Positions 16,149-23,878 of a stretch of 64,000 bases of DNA are shown piece by piece. The position numbers were made by a program, and so were the translations under genes. The stretch is from contig JABGXU010000007.1 of assembly GCA_018675635.1 (NCBI GenBank), positions 255,366 through 319,365 of the forward strand. The letters are read 5' to 3'. Position 1 is the stretch's first letter; every line of letters begins with the position of its first letter. The stretch comes from Gammaproteobacteria bacterium (GTDB lineage Bacteria; Pseudomonadota; Gammaproteobacteria; Poriferisulfidales; GCA-002705445). The notes under the pieces were generated by a model that saw only the letters and a list, made by a program, of their open reading frames with translations, made no database searches and was not told where the DNA came from.

Positions 16149-17745
16149 TATATTAAAAGTAAATAATTTATGTTTGAGTATAAATTCAAACAATAAAGAA
16201 GAAGAAATATTAAAAAATATTAATTTTGAAATAAATAAATCCGAAGTAGTTTCCCTTATAGGAGAATCAGGAAGTGGAAAATCACTAACAGCTTTATCAA
16301 TTATTAGACTTTTAGAAAAATCATGTTGCATAAAAAAAGGTGAAATAATATTTACTAATAAAAATATTTTAAAAATTCAAGAAAAAGAAATGAGAGAAAT
16401 AAGAAAAAATGATATTTCTATGATATTTCAAGAGCCAATGAGATCTTTAAATCCAATAATGAATATTTATAGCCAAATAAAAGAATCATTTGTAAATAAA
16501 ATAAATAAAAATTTAACAGAGAAAATATTAAATTTATTAGTGTCAGTAGGAATTCATGACGCAGAAAGAGTTATTAATTTATACCCACATCAATTATCTG
16601 GTGGTATGAAGCAAAGAATAATGATAGCAATGGCTATAGCATGCAAGCCAAAACTTTTAATAGCCGACGAACCTACAACATCGCTTGATGTAACTATTCA
16701 AAAACAAGTATTAGATTTACTTTTAGAATTAAAAGAAAAACTAAATATGTCTATTTTATTTATCACCCATGATCTTGCGGTAGCTTCTCAAATTTCTGAT
16801 AGAATAATTGTAATGAAAGATGGAAAAATTATTGAAAATAGCTTATCGAAAAATTTTTTTACATCTCCAGAAAATTCTTATAGTAAAGAATTATTAAAAT
16901 CTTCTGTATATAAAAGAAATATTAATAATAGTATTAACTATAATAGTAATAATATTTTAGATGTTACAAATCTTAAGGTTTATTATAAAGAAAAAGAAAG
17001 TTTTTTATTAAATAAATACATATATACGAAGGCCGTTGATGGAATAAATATATCTATTAAACCCGGTATGACTCATGCAATCATTGGCGAGTCAGGTTCT
17101 GGAAAAACAACAATTGCGAAAGCAATAATGGGTCTTACTTCTATTACAGCTGGTAAAATTAAAATTTTAAATAAAGATATATCAGAACTAAATAGTTCCA
17201 AAAAAAGAGATTTTAGGAAAAATTATCAAATGATTTTTCAAGATCCTTTTTCATCATTAAATCCAAGAATGAGAATAGGGGCTATTATTAAGGAAGGGTT
17301 ATGTTTTTTAAAGCCAGAAATTAATAATCATGATGTTAATTTAATATTAAATGATGTCATAAAGAATGTTGGATTAAAATATGATAGTTTGTATAAATAC
17401 CCGCATGAATTTTCAGGCGGACAAAGACAAAGAATAGCTATTGCGAGAGTTTTAGTATTAAATCCAAAGTTATTAATATGTGATGAACCTACAAGCTCAT
17501 TGGATGTTACAGTTCAAGAACAAGTATTAGACCTACTTTCAAATATACAAAATAAAAGAAATATTTCATATTTATTTATATCGCATGATATTAAGCTAAT
17601 ATCAAATATTTCAGATACAATATCAATAATGAATAAAGGTAAAATCGTTGAGAGTGGTAAAACGTCTGATATAATTAATAAACCAGAAAATGAATACACA
17701 CAAAAATTATTAAACTCTGTTCCTGAAATTAATAGAATATTATGA
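16141..17745 (+). CDS. yejF: Peptide ABC transporter ATP-binding protein, fused OppD-OppF (YejF type)
   Basis: Supplies both ATPase domains for the importer in one 534-residue chain. Domain 1 (about 1-260) has Walker A GESGSGKS, signature LSGGMKQR and Walker B LLIADEPTTSLD. Domain 2 (about 275-534) has GESGSGKT, FSGGQRQR and LLICDEPTSSLD. The oligopeptide-type extension after the first domain (SPENSYSKELL) is present. The ATG at 16141 is chosen because it begins directly before the conserved ILKVNNL strand. An in-frame start at 16117 would only lengthen the overlap with the permease. The stop overlaps the following methyltransferase by 4 nt, so the operon continues into DNA-metabolism genes. 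Confidence 0.93.
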   Translation: MNNILKVNNLCLSINSNNKEEEILKNINFEINKSEVVSLIGESGSGKSLTALSIIRLLEKSCCIKKGEIIFTNKNILKIQEKEMREIRKNDISMIFQEPMRSLNPIMNIYSQIKESFVNKINKNLTEKILNLLVSVGIHDAERVINLYPHQLSGGMKQRIMIAMAIACKPKLLIADEPTTSLDVTIQKQVLDLLLELKEKLNMSILFITHDLAVASQISDRIIVMKDGKIIENSLSKNFFTSPENSYSKELLKSSVYKRNINNSINYNSNNILDVTNLKVYYKEKESFLLNKYIYTKAVDGINISIKPGMTHAIIGESGSGKTTIAKAIMGLTSITAGKIKILNKDISELNSSKKRDFRKNYQMIFQDPFSSLNPRMRIGAIIKEGLCFLKPEINNHDVNLILNDVIKNVGLKYDSLYKYPHEFSGGQRQRIAIARVLVLNPKLLICDEPTSSLDVTVQEQVLDLLSNIQNKRNISYLFISHDIKLISNISDTISIMNKGKIVESGKTSDIINKPENEYTQKLLNSVPEINRIL

Positions 17746-18467
17746 ATTTTAAAAGTTCTGAAATAAATAATTGGTATGAAACTATACCAGGAAAAATTAA
17801 TTCTAAATTAATTTTAGATACTATAAATAAATTATTTTATTTATCTAAGGATAAAAATATTATATATGTAGGACCTTCGCTGATAATAAAAAAACTTATG
17901 TGTGAAAATTACAATTTTAATAGTTTTTATATTTCATCATCTGAAAGCGCAGATTTAAACGCTGAATTACAAAAATTACCATTTAAGGAAGCTAGCGTTG
18001 ATTGTATTATACTAATCCATTCACTGGAAATTGATGAAAATCCGCACGCTGTTTTTAGAGAAATTAATAGAATATTAGCTGAAGACGGACAGTTAGTAAT
18101 AACAGGATTTAATAGAGTTAGTTTTCTGGGTCTATATAGTTTTCTCCCAATTAAATCAATTTTTAAAAAAAAGAATTATATTAAAATTAGTCGTTTAACA
18201 GACTGGATGACATTATTCTCATACGATATTAGACAAATATTTAATATTAATAAGATTCCCCCAATTAATAATATAAAAATACTAAATTACTTTTTATTTT
18301 TAAATAAAAATCCATTTAGTAAAATTAATTTTTTTGGGAATAATTATGTTATTTTTGCTAAAAAGAAAACATTTAAATATATATCTGTAAAGAATTGGCA
18401 TAAAAAAAATAATATTATCTTAGGCAAATTTTCTAAACCAGTTATACATAATAATTATGAAAAATAA
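17742..18467 (+). CDS. Class I SAM-dependent methyltransferase-like protein (YafS type)
   Basis: The 241-residue protein has the C-terminal half of a Methyltransf_11 fold: LPFKEASVDCIILIHSLE (motif around 84-101), ENPHAVFREINRILAEDGQLVITGFN (post-motif II/III, about 105-130). The usual glycine-rich SAM loop is reduced to NIIYVGPSLI. It sits immediately upstream of rnhA-dnaQ, the position of yafS next to rnhA in E. coli and of its homologue in Pseudomonas, so it is assigned to that family. The substrate is unknown. It is coupled to yejF by ATGA and overlaps rnhA by 11 nt. Whether it still binds SAM is uncertain because of the degenerate motif I. Confidence 0.75.
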   Translation: MNFKSSEINNWYETIPGKINSKLILDTINKLFYLSKDKNIIYVGPSLIIKKLMCENYNFNSFYISSSESADLNAELQKLPFKEASVDCIILIHSLEIDENPHAVFREINRILAEDGQLVITGFNRVSFLGLYSFLPIKSIFKKKNYIKISRLTDWMTLFSYDIRQIFNINKIPPINNIKILNYFLFLNKNPFSKINFFGNNYVIFAKKKTFKYISVKNWHKKNNIILGKFSKPVIHNNYEK

Positions 18468-18909
18468 TATTATTATATATACTGATGGTGCATGTAAAGG
18501 AAATCCTGGTATAGGAGGTTGGGGAGCAATTTTAAATTATAGTGGCAATAGTAAAAGTATTTATGGATATGAGGAAAATACCACTAATAATAGAATGGAA
18601 TTAATGGCTGCAATTAAATCCTTAGCTGTTCTGAAGAATAAATCAAATGTTATTATTTATACAGATTCAAAATATTTAATGGACGGTATAAATACATGGA
18701 TACATAGTTGGAAAAAAAATAATTGGAAAACTGCTAATAATAAAGATGTAAAGAATGTGGATTTGTGGAAGATGATAGATAAGTTAAATTCTTCACATGT
18801 AGTTGAATGGAAATGGGTAAAAGGTCACAGTGGTGATATGGGAAATGAAACTGCTGACAGTTTAGCTAATTTAGCGATTATTAATAAGGAAGAAAAATTT
18901 TATGAGTAG
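18457..18909 (+). CDS. rnhA: Ribonuclease HI
   Basis: RNase HI cuts the RNA strand of RNA-DNA hybrids during replication and R-loop removal. The 150-residue protein has all catalytic acids: Asp10 (YTDGACKGNPG), Glu48 (NNRMELMA), Asp70 (IYTDSKYL) and Asp134 (ETADSLA), plus the metal-assisting His124 (VKGHSGDMGN). The basic protrusion (WIHSWKKNNWKTANNK) used for substrate binding is present. It overlaps the methyltransferase and dnaQ (8 nt). The rnhA-dnaQ pair is conserved in gammaproteobacteria, although in E. coli the two are divergent and here they are co-directional. Confidence 0.97.
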   Translation: MKNNIIIYTDGACKGNPGIGGWGAILNYSGNSKSIYGYEENTTNNRMELMAAIKSLAVLKNKSNVIIYTDSKYLMDGINTWIHSWKKNNWKTANNKDVKNVDLWKMIDKLNSSHVVEWKWVKGHSGDMGNETADSLANLAIINKEEKFYE

Positions 18910-19603
18910 GCAAATAATTTTGGATACCGAGACAACTGGGTTAGATGTAACTAGAAATCATAAAATAATTGAAGTCGGATGTGTTGAACTAATAGATAGA
19001 AAATATACTGGAAAAAAATTTCATAAATATTTAAACCCATTAAGAGAAATTGACCAAGGAGCTATTAGTATTCATGGAATTACCAATGAATTTTTAAAAG
19101 ATAAACCTATATTTAAAGATATAAAAGATGAGTTGTTGAATTTTATTAATGGCTCAGAATTAATCATCCATAATGCACCATTTGACGTTGGTTTCCTTGA
19201 GCTTGAATTTAAAAATTCTTCACAAAAAATTAAATTAGATTTAATTTGTAAAATCTTCGATACATTAGTTTATGCTAGACGTTTACACCCCGGACAAAAG
19301 AATAGTTTAGATGCTTTATGTAAAAGATATGATATTGATAATTCATCGCGAGAATTTCACGGTGCTTTACTTGATGCTAGAATTCTTGGAGATGTCTACC
19401 TTGCTATGACTGGAGGTCAAACATCTTTTAACTTAATAAAAGATAAGGTTATAAAAAAAGAAATTGCGTCTGAAAACAAGGTAAATGCTAAATACATTGT
19501 TAAAAAAGCTAATGAAGATGAATTAAGAGCGCATAATACCTTATGTGCTGTAATAAATGATGCATCAGATAACAGATGTATTTGGAATATCTTTAAGTTT
19601 TGA
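18902..19603 (+). CDS. dnaQ: DNA polymerase III epsilon subunit (3'-5' proofreading exonuclease)
   Basis: Epsilon is the proofreading subunit of the replicase core. The 233-residue product has the DEDDh exonuclease residues: Asp8 and Glu10 (LDTETTGLD), Asp95 (NAPFD), His153 and Asp158 (FHGALLDAR). The clamp-binding motif QTSFNL at 173-178 parallels E. coli QTSMAF. The C-terminal tail, which tethers epsilon to the alpha subunit, is present to about the usual length (E. coli 243). It is the last gene of the run beginning at 11639. The next gene has its own likely promoter overlapping the dnaQ 3' end. Confidence 0.96.
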   Translation: MSRQIILDTETTGLDVTRNHKIIEVGCVELIDRKYTGKKFHKYLNPLREIDQGAISIHGITNEFLKDKPIFKDIKDELLNFINGSELIIHNAPFDVGFLELEFKNSSQKIKLDLICKIFDTLVYARRLHPGQKNSLDALCKRYDIDNSSREFHGALLDARILGDVYLAMTGGQTSFNLIKDKVIKKEIASENKVNAKYIVKKANEDELRAHNTLCAVINDASDNRCIWNIFKF

Positions 19604-19609
19604 TATAAT
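19582..19609 (+). promoter_or_regulatory. Candidate sigma70 promoter for the 66-residue small protein
   Basis: A perfect TATAAT at 19604-19609 lies just past the dnaQ stop, with TTGGAA (4 of 6 matches) at 19582-19587 and a 16-nt spacer. Transcription would start about 40 nt before the small gene. It may also be fortuitous in AT-rich sequence. Confidence 0.5.
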
Positions 19610-19654
19610 ATAGGAATTAATTTAAATAATAATAACTAGCGGTGGGAAATTCAT

Positions 19655-19855
19655 ATGGATAAGGTATTTATGTTGATAGTTCTATTAATTGTCGGTTTTT
19701 GGGGATATTTAAAATATAGTGATGATACTGGTAATTGGGTTGCAACGTCATCAAGTGGTGTAATTGGCGAATATGGCAGCTATGATGAATGTGTTGATGG
19801 AGCTAAGTCTCAAATTGATATAACTGTTGAATCCTACTCTTGCAGCAGAAATTAA
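19655..19855 (+). CDS. Small secreted or membrane-anchored protein, unknown function
   Basis: A 66-residue open frame with an ATG preceded by GGTGGGA at a good distance. The N-terminus (residues 4-19, VFMLIVLLIVGFWGYL) is one hydrophobic helix that could be a membrane anchor or uncleaved signal. The remainder is a short periplasmic-type domain rich in Ser/Asp/Gly with two cysteines (YDECVDGA and YSCSRN), which could form one disulphide. No family was recognised. It fills the space between dnaQ and convergent smpB, has its own putative promoter and ends in an AT-rich hairpin. Coding status rests on the start context, tight packing and signal-like N-terminus. Confidence 0.65.
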   Translation: MDKVFMLIVLLIVGFWGYLKYSDDTGNWVATSSSGVIGEYGSYDECVDGAKSQIDITVESYSCSRN

Positions 19856-19880
19856 ATTAATTATTTTTTAATTTATTTTT
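19853..19880 (+). terminator. Candidate AT-only terminator after the small protein gene
   Basis: TAAATTAA (19853-19860) and TTAATTTA (19868-19875) form an 8-bp stem with a 7-nt loop, followed by TTTTTAA. It overlaps the stop codons of both the small gene and convergent smpB. With no G-C pairs the stem is weak, so this is tentative. Confidence 0.3.
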
Positions 19881-20339
19881 AATAACACGATTTTTTTCAA
19901 TCGCCCAGTCTTTATTTTTTTCAGATTGTCTTTTATCATATTTTTTCTTACCCTTTGCAATACCTAATTGTAATTTTACTCTATTGTTTTTCCAGTAAAG
20001 AGTAAGTGGTATTAAGGTCAAACCTTCCTTTTGTACTTTTCCTATTAACCCGTTTATTTCTTTTTGATTAAGAAGTAGCTTTCTTGTTCTTGTTGCATTT
20101 TTAAAGGTATCTTTGTTTATATACTGTAATGGCGTTATATTTGAGCCAATAAGTAAAACATCTCCTTTATTTATTTTTACATAAGCTTCTTTTAATTGTA
20201 CTTTTAAAGCCCTAATTCCTTTGACTTCCCAGCCTTCAAGCACAAGTCCAGCTTCCATCTTTTCAAGAATAAAGTAGTCATGTGTAGCTTTTTTGTTGAC
20301 AGCGATAATATTTTCTGTATTTTTAGTTCTTTGATTCAT
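19857..20339 (-). CDS. smpB: SsrA-binding protein SmpB (trans-translation)
   Basis: SmpB binds tmRNA and delivers it to stalled ribosomes. Starting at the ATG at 20339 the product has 160 residues, the E. coli length. Conserved features include NKKATHDYFILEKMEAGLVLEGWEVK, the loop AYVKINKGDVLLIGSNITP and the basic C-terminal helix KGKKKYDKRQSEKNKDW that mimics the missing mRNA in the A site. A longer in-frame start at 20420 adds 27 residues that overlap the divergent transporter and lack homology, so it is rejected. tmRNA itself (ssrA) is not found in the window. Confidence 0.95.
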   Translation of the reverse strand: MNQRTKNTENIIAVNKKATHDYFILEKMEAGLVLEGWEVKGIRALKVQLKEAYVKINKGDVLLIGSNITPLQYINKDTFKNATRTRKLLLNQKEINGLIGKVQKEGLTLIPLTLYWKNNRVKLQLGIAKGKKKYDKRQSEKNKDWAIEKNRVIKNKLKNN

Positions 20340-20377
20340 AATATTTGTAATATTAACATAATAAATATCAGTAACTA

Positions 20378-21751
20378 ATGGCAATAAATAGAACTTCTTC
20401 ACATGGCGAATGGTCTTCAAGGACAGCTTTTATTCTAGCTGCTACTGGCTCAGCAGTTGGCTTAGGTAATATATGGAAATTTCCTTATATTACTGGCGAG
20501 AATGGAGGCGGTGCTTTTGTTTTAATTTATATTTTATGTGTTTTATTTATTGGAATCCCAATAATGATTAGTGAAGTATATTTGGGAAAAAGGGGAAGAT
20601 TAAATCCAATTGCATCTATAAAGTATATTTGTGAAAGAGAAAATAGATCTAAATATTGGCAAGTTATAGGGTTATTTGGAATATTAACAGGAATATTAAT
20701 ATTATCTTATTACAGTGTAATTGCTGGTTGGACAATGGCTTACGCATCTAGAACAGCCTTTGGTATTCTAAATAATATTGACGCAGTAGGCGCAACTACA
20801 ATGTTTAATGATTTTATTTCAGACCCAGAAAGACTTTTAGCATGGCATACAATGTTTTCAATTATTACGGCTATTGTTGTATCAAAAGGAGTTAAATCTG
20901 GCTTAGAAAGTGCGGTTATGAGGCTTATGCCAGCATTGTTAGTATTATTACTAGCATTAGTGATTTTTTCAGCATTTGAAGGTGATTTTATAAATGGATT
21001 AAAATTTATGCTGTACCCTGATTTTAGTGTAGTAACGTGGAAGACAGTGTTAATAGCTATGGGTCAGGCGTTCTTTAGTTTAAGTTTAGGAATGGGGGCA
21101 TTAATGGTTTATGGGTCATATCTATCAAATGATATTTCAATACCACAAACATGCGTGATTGTAGCATCTCTTGATACATTAGTTGCTTTATTAGCTGGAT
21201 TAGCAATATTTCCAATTGTAATTTCAAGTGGTTTAGAAATGAGTCAAGGGCCTGGATTAATATTTCAAACTTTAACAGTTGCTTTCGGCGCAATGCCTGG
21301 CGGGCAACTATTTGGAACGTTATTTTTTATTTTATTAATTTTTGCAGCGTGGACATCATCAATTTCATTAATTGAACCAATGATAATTTGGTTGATAGAA
21401 AAATATGATCTCACTAGAATGCAAGCAGCAGCATTTTCCGCAGGTTTGGCATGGTTATTAGGAATAGGAACAATAATATCATTTAATATTGGATCAGATT
21501 TTACAATATATGGTATGACAATATTTGAATTATTGGATTACATAACATCAAATATTTTACTTCCAATGGGAGGTATTATGATAACAATTTTTGTAGGTTG
21601 GTTTATAGTAAAAGAAAATATTAATTCAGAATTAAAAATTAAGTCTAGGTTTTTAACTTTTGTTTGGTATTTCTCCACAAGAATATTAGCGCCATTAGCC
21701 GTAATGTTTGTAATGCTTAATGCATTAGGGTTTAATATAAATATATTTTAA
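20378..21751 (+). CDS. Sodium-dependent transporter, neurotransmitter:sodium symporter (NSS/SNF) family
   Basis: A 457-residue polytopic inner-membrane protein with about 11-12 helices. The N-terminal family signature is clear: SSRTAFILAATGSAVGLGNIWKFPY at about 12-36 (TM1, with the Na+ and substrate-binding unwound region GSAVGLGN), followed by GGGAFVLIY in TM2. Bacterial members such as LeuT, TnaT and MhsT import amino acids with Na+. The protein is short and ends after TM11-12 (MFVMLNALGFNINIF). The substrate is not predictable here. It is divergent from smpB with a gap of only 38 bp and lies 11 bp before ratA. Confidence 0.92.
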   Translation: MAINRTSSHGEWSSRTAFILAATGSAVGLGNIWKFPYITGENGGGAFVLIYILCVLFIGIPIMISEVYLGKRGRLNPIASIKYICERENRSKYWQVIGLFGILTGILILSYYSVIAGWTMAYASRTAFGILNNIDAVGATTMFNDFISDPERLLAWHTMFSIITAIVVSKGVKSGLESAVMRLMPALLVLLLALVIFSAFEGDFINGLKFMLYPDFSVVTWKTVLIAMGQAFFSLSLGMGALMVYGSYLSNDISIPQTCVIVASLDTLVALLAGLAIFPIVISSGLEMSQGPGLIFQTLTVAFGAMPGGQLFGTLFFILLIFAAWTSSISLIEPMIIWLIEKYDLTRMQAAAFSAGLAWLLGIGTIISFNIGSDFTIYGMTIFELLDYITSNILLPMGGIMITIFVGWFIVKENINSELKIKSRFLTFVWYFSTRILAPLAVMFVMLNALGFNINIF

Positions 21752-21762
21752 TTTAATAAATA

Positions 21763-22176
21763 ATGCTGATTAAAAAAGAAGCAATAATTTTGCAAGATAT
21801 TAAAACAGTATTTAATATTGTTAATAACATAAATTCATACAAAAATTTTGTACCATACTGTATTGGTTCAGAGGTGTTGATTGAAAAAGATGATGAATTA
21901 GAGGCAAAGTTAGATTTCAATTTAAAAGGTTATAAAGTCTCATTTACAACAAACAATAAAATAAATAAATATAAAGACATTAAAATGACTCTTGTAAATG
22001 GTCCATTTAAATATCTTAATGGGCTATGGAATTTTAAGGAAGTTGAAGGTAAAACAATAATATATTTAACAATAAACTACGAGGCAAAAAATAAAATAAT
22101 TGAATATACTATAGGAAAATCTTTAGATAAAATTACAAATTATCTTGTTGAAGCTTTTGTTAATGAGTCTAAATAA
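21763..22176 (+). CDS. ratA: RatA/COQ10-like START-domain protein
   Basis: The 137-residue protein is a polyketide cyclase/START-fold member: helix DIKTVFNIVNNINSYKNFVPYCIGSEVL near the N-terminus, the NGPFKYLNGLWNFKEV strand pair and the C-terminal long helix ending in KITNYLVEAFVNES. E. coli RatA (YfjG) was described as a ribosome-association toxin. Related mitochondrial Coq10 and bacterial homologues bind ubiquinone, and this role is at least as likely. Its place between smpB and rnfH-bamE is the conserved gammaproteobacterial context. Confidence 0.88.
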   Translation: MLIKKEAIILQDIKTVFNIVNNINSYKNFVPYCIGSEVLIEKDDELEAKLDFNLKGYKVSFTTNNKINKYKDIKMTLVNGPFKYLNGLWNFKEVEGKTIIYLTINYEAKNKIIEYTIGKSLDKITNYLVEAFVNESK

Positions 22177-22180
22177 TAAC

Positions 22181-22465
22181 ATGACAAATACTAAAGATAT
22201 TGAAATTATATATATTAGTTCAACAAATAATATAATAACAAGTAAAATAGAATATTGTAATAATTTATGCTTAAAAGATGTTATAGATTTCTTAATAAAA
22301 AATTCAATTTTTACAAAACAATTTCTTTCAAATAAATTTTTTGGATGTTTCGGTAAAAAAATTGAATATGATTATATTATAAAAGAGAATGATAGAGTAG
22401 AAATTTTCGATAAATTAAGAATGACACCTAATGAAAAAAGAAAATTTAATTTTAATAAAAAATAA
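22181..22465 (+). CDS. rnfH: RnfH family ubiquitin-like protein
   Basis: A 94-residue beta-grasp (ThiS/MoaD-like) protein of unknown function. Visible family signatures are the first strand DIEIIYISS, the FGKKIEYDYIIKENDRVEIFDKL segment (typical GxxGKxxxxDxxLxxGDRVEIYRPL) and the final DPKEARRxR-like tail, here TPNEKRKFN. Two starts are possible: ATG 22163 (overlapping ratA) and ATG 22181. The latter begins closest to the conserved strand and is chosen, though neither has a good ribosome-binding site. It forms a pair with ratA and ends 2 bp from convergent bamE, as in many gammaproteobacteria. Confidence 0.88.
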   Translation: MTNTKDIEIIYISSTNNIITSKIEYCNNLCLKDVIDFLIKNSIFTKQFLSNKFFGCFGKKIEYDYIIKENDRVEIFDKLRMTPNEKRKFNFNKK

Positions 22466-22467
22466 TA

Positions 22468-23415
22468 TTAATTAGTCACAAGCTCTTCAAATATGATTTT
22501 CCATTTATTATTAATTTTTTCAAATTTTATTTGTTTTATAACTGTATCTGCATATTTTTCAGAAGAATAATTTTGTGTAAATATTACATTAGCTCTTACA
22601 GATGATTCAATATTTATTTTTAAATTTACTATATTAATTTCAATTTTTGATTTATTTTTTATTCTTTTATCACGGTCAGCTTTCCACATTTCATGATCGT
22701 TGTAATATAATGAGCTATAACCATTTAAATAAAATGAAAGGTACTTGTCTATATTTTTGTCTTCCCATGATTTTTCCCACCTGTCTAATATCCCTATAAT
22801 AATATCCTGATCATTTTTTTCGTTAACTTTTATAGATTTATTTGTATCTGTTTTAGTTATTTTTTCTTTATAAGCTATTTTATCTTCAATATTATTATTT
22901 TTTTCATTTTTATCAAATTCTAGTTCTTTATTATTTTCTGATAATTCCTTATCTTTTATTTTTGTTTCTTTAAGTTCAATCTCATCAAACATTTTTTCAG
23001 TTATAGTTTCTGTTTTATTTTCATCTGTAAACTCTGGTTTTTCTTTACTATCTTCATTTATTTCAAAAAGTCCGTCATTATTTTTAGATATTTTTTTCAT
23101 ATTTATTATAGAATTATTCTTAAAGAATATACTTATCATTTTTAATTGTGTTTCTTCAGGTTCACGTTTTCTATAGTAAACATAATCCCATCTTTCCTTA
23201 TTAAATATATTATTAACAATTGGCTCTCCTAGTAAAAATACCACCTGATCTTTTGTCATGTTTATTTTTAGTGAATCAACTTTGTTTTCCTCGATTAGGT
23301 TCCCTTGTTCAACAAGAACCCTGAAGCTTCTCAGCTGTGTATTTTCCTGAAGTAAATTGCATCCATTAAGTGTTACTAGAATTAATAGCGTTGTTATTAT
23401 GTAATATATTCTCAT
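22468..23415 (-). CDS. bamE: BamE-type lipoprotein fused to a C-terminal NTF2-like domain
   Basis: BamE is a small outer-membrane lipoprotein of the BAM complex that inserts beta-barrel proteins. From the ATG at 23415 the product has 315 residues, about three times the usual size. Residues 1-18 are a lipoprotein signal with Cys19 (TLNGC). Residues about 33-107 are the BamE fold (VEQGNLIEENKVDSLKINMTKDQV, LLGEP, RWDYVYY). A roughly 100-residue Lys/Glu/Asn-rich linker follows. Residues about 206-315 (ILDRWEKSWEDKNIDKYLSFY, MWKADRDKRIKNKSKIEI, VIFTQNYSSEKYAD, WKIIFEE) resemble the NTF2-like domain at the C-terminus of Cds6/YafK-type L,D-transpeptidases. An upstream in-frame ATG at 23526 overlaps fur and is rejected. 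It is divergent from fur, as usual. Confidence 0.85.
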   Translation of the reverse strand: MRIYYIITTLLILVTLNGCNLLQENTQLRSFRVLVEQGNLIEENKVDSLKINMTKDQVVFLLGEPIVNNIFNKERWDYVYYRKREPEETQLKMISIFFKNNSIINMKKISKNNDGLFEINEDSKEKPEFTDENKTETITEKMFDEIELKETKIKDKELSENNKELEFDKNEKNNNIEDKIAYKEKITKTDTNKSIKVNEKNDQDIIIGILDRWEKSWEDKNIDKYLSFYLNGYSSLYYNDHEMWKADRDKRIKNKSKIEINIVNLKINIESSVRANVIFTQNYSSEKYADTVIKQIKFEKINNKWKIIFEELVTN

Positions 23416-23458
23416 TTTTTTGTATATTGTTTCTTTAAATACGGATAATATAGTAATT

Positions 23459-23872
23459 ATGAGCAATATAGAATTAAAAAATGCAGGGCTGAAGGTTACG
23501 TTGCCTAGAGTAAAAATACTTAACAAGTTAGAAAGTGCTGAAAATCACCACATGAGTGCTGAAGATATATATAAGGAATTAATAAATGATGGTGAGGTTA
23601 TAAGTTTAGCTACAGTATATAGGGTATTAACTCAGTTTGAAGCTGCTAATATTGCTATTAGGCATCATTTTGATTCAGATAATGGCCAAGCTGTATTCGA
23701 GTTAAATCATGGAGGTCACCACGATCATATGGTTTCCTTAAAAACTGGTAAAGTTGTCGAATTTTATGATGATATTATTGAAAATAGACAAAAGGAGATC
23801 GCGAAAGAGCATAATTTTAAAATTACTGAACATAGTTTAATTTTATACGGGGAATTTTCTGAAGAAGATTAA
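23459..23872 (+). CDS. fur: Ferric uptake regulator Fur
   Basis: Fur is the Fe2+-dependent repressor of iron-uptake genes. From ATG 23459 it has 137 residues; a longer in-frame start at 23420 gives 13 unrelated residues and overlaps the bamE start region. The winged-helix DNA-binding domain is residues 1-83 (SLATVYRVLTQFEAANIAIRH), followed by the metal-binding dimerisation domain with GGHHDHMV at 85-92. The positions of the E. coli Cys92/Cys95 pair are Ser93 and Thr96, and the protein contains no cysteine at all, so it lacks the structural Cys4 zinc site. A possible promoter (TTGTAT 23420, GATAAT 23444, 18-nt spacer) lies in the bamE-fur gap. Confidence 0.93.
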   Translation: MSNIELKNAGLKVTLPRVKILNKLESAENHHMSAEDIYKELINDGEVISLATVYRVLTQFEAANIAIRHHFDSDNGQAVFELNHGGHHDHMVSLKTGKVVEFYDDIIENRQKEIAKEHNFKITEHSLILYGEFSEED

Positions 23873-23878
23873 TTCTAT

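Noticed and set aside
20340..20420. Longer SmpB starting at 20420
   Set aside because: The extra 27 residues overlap the start of the divergent transporter and are not homologous to SmpB. The ATG at 20339 gives the family length.
22445..22480. AT-rich complementarity between the convergent ends of rnfH and bamE, considered as a bidirectional terminator
   Set aside because: The complementary arms are imperfect and have no G-C pairs; no stable hairpin could be drawn.
23416..23526. Longer BamE starting at 23526
   Set aside because: The extension overlaps the fur coding region and would bury the lipoprotein signal behind 37 residues. The ATG at 23415 puts Cys19 at the correct place.
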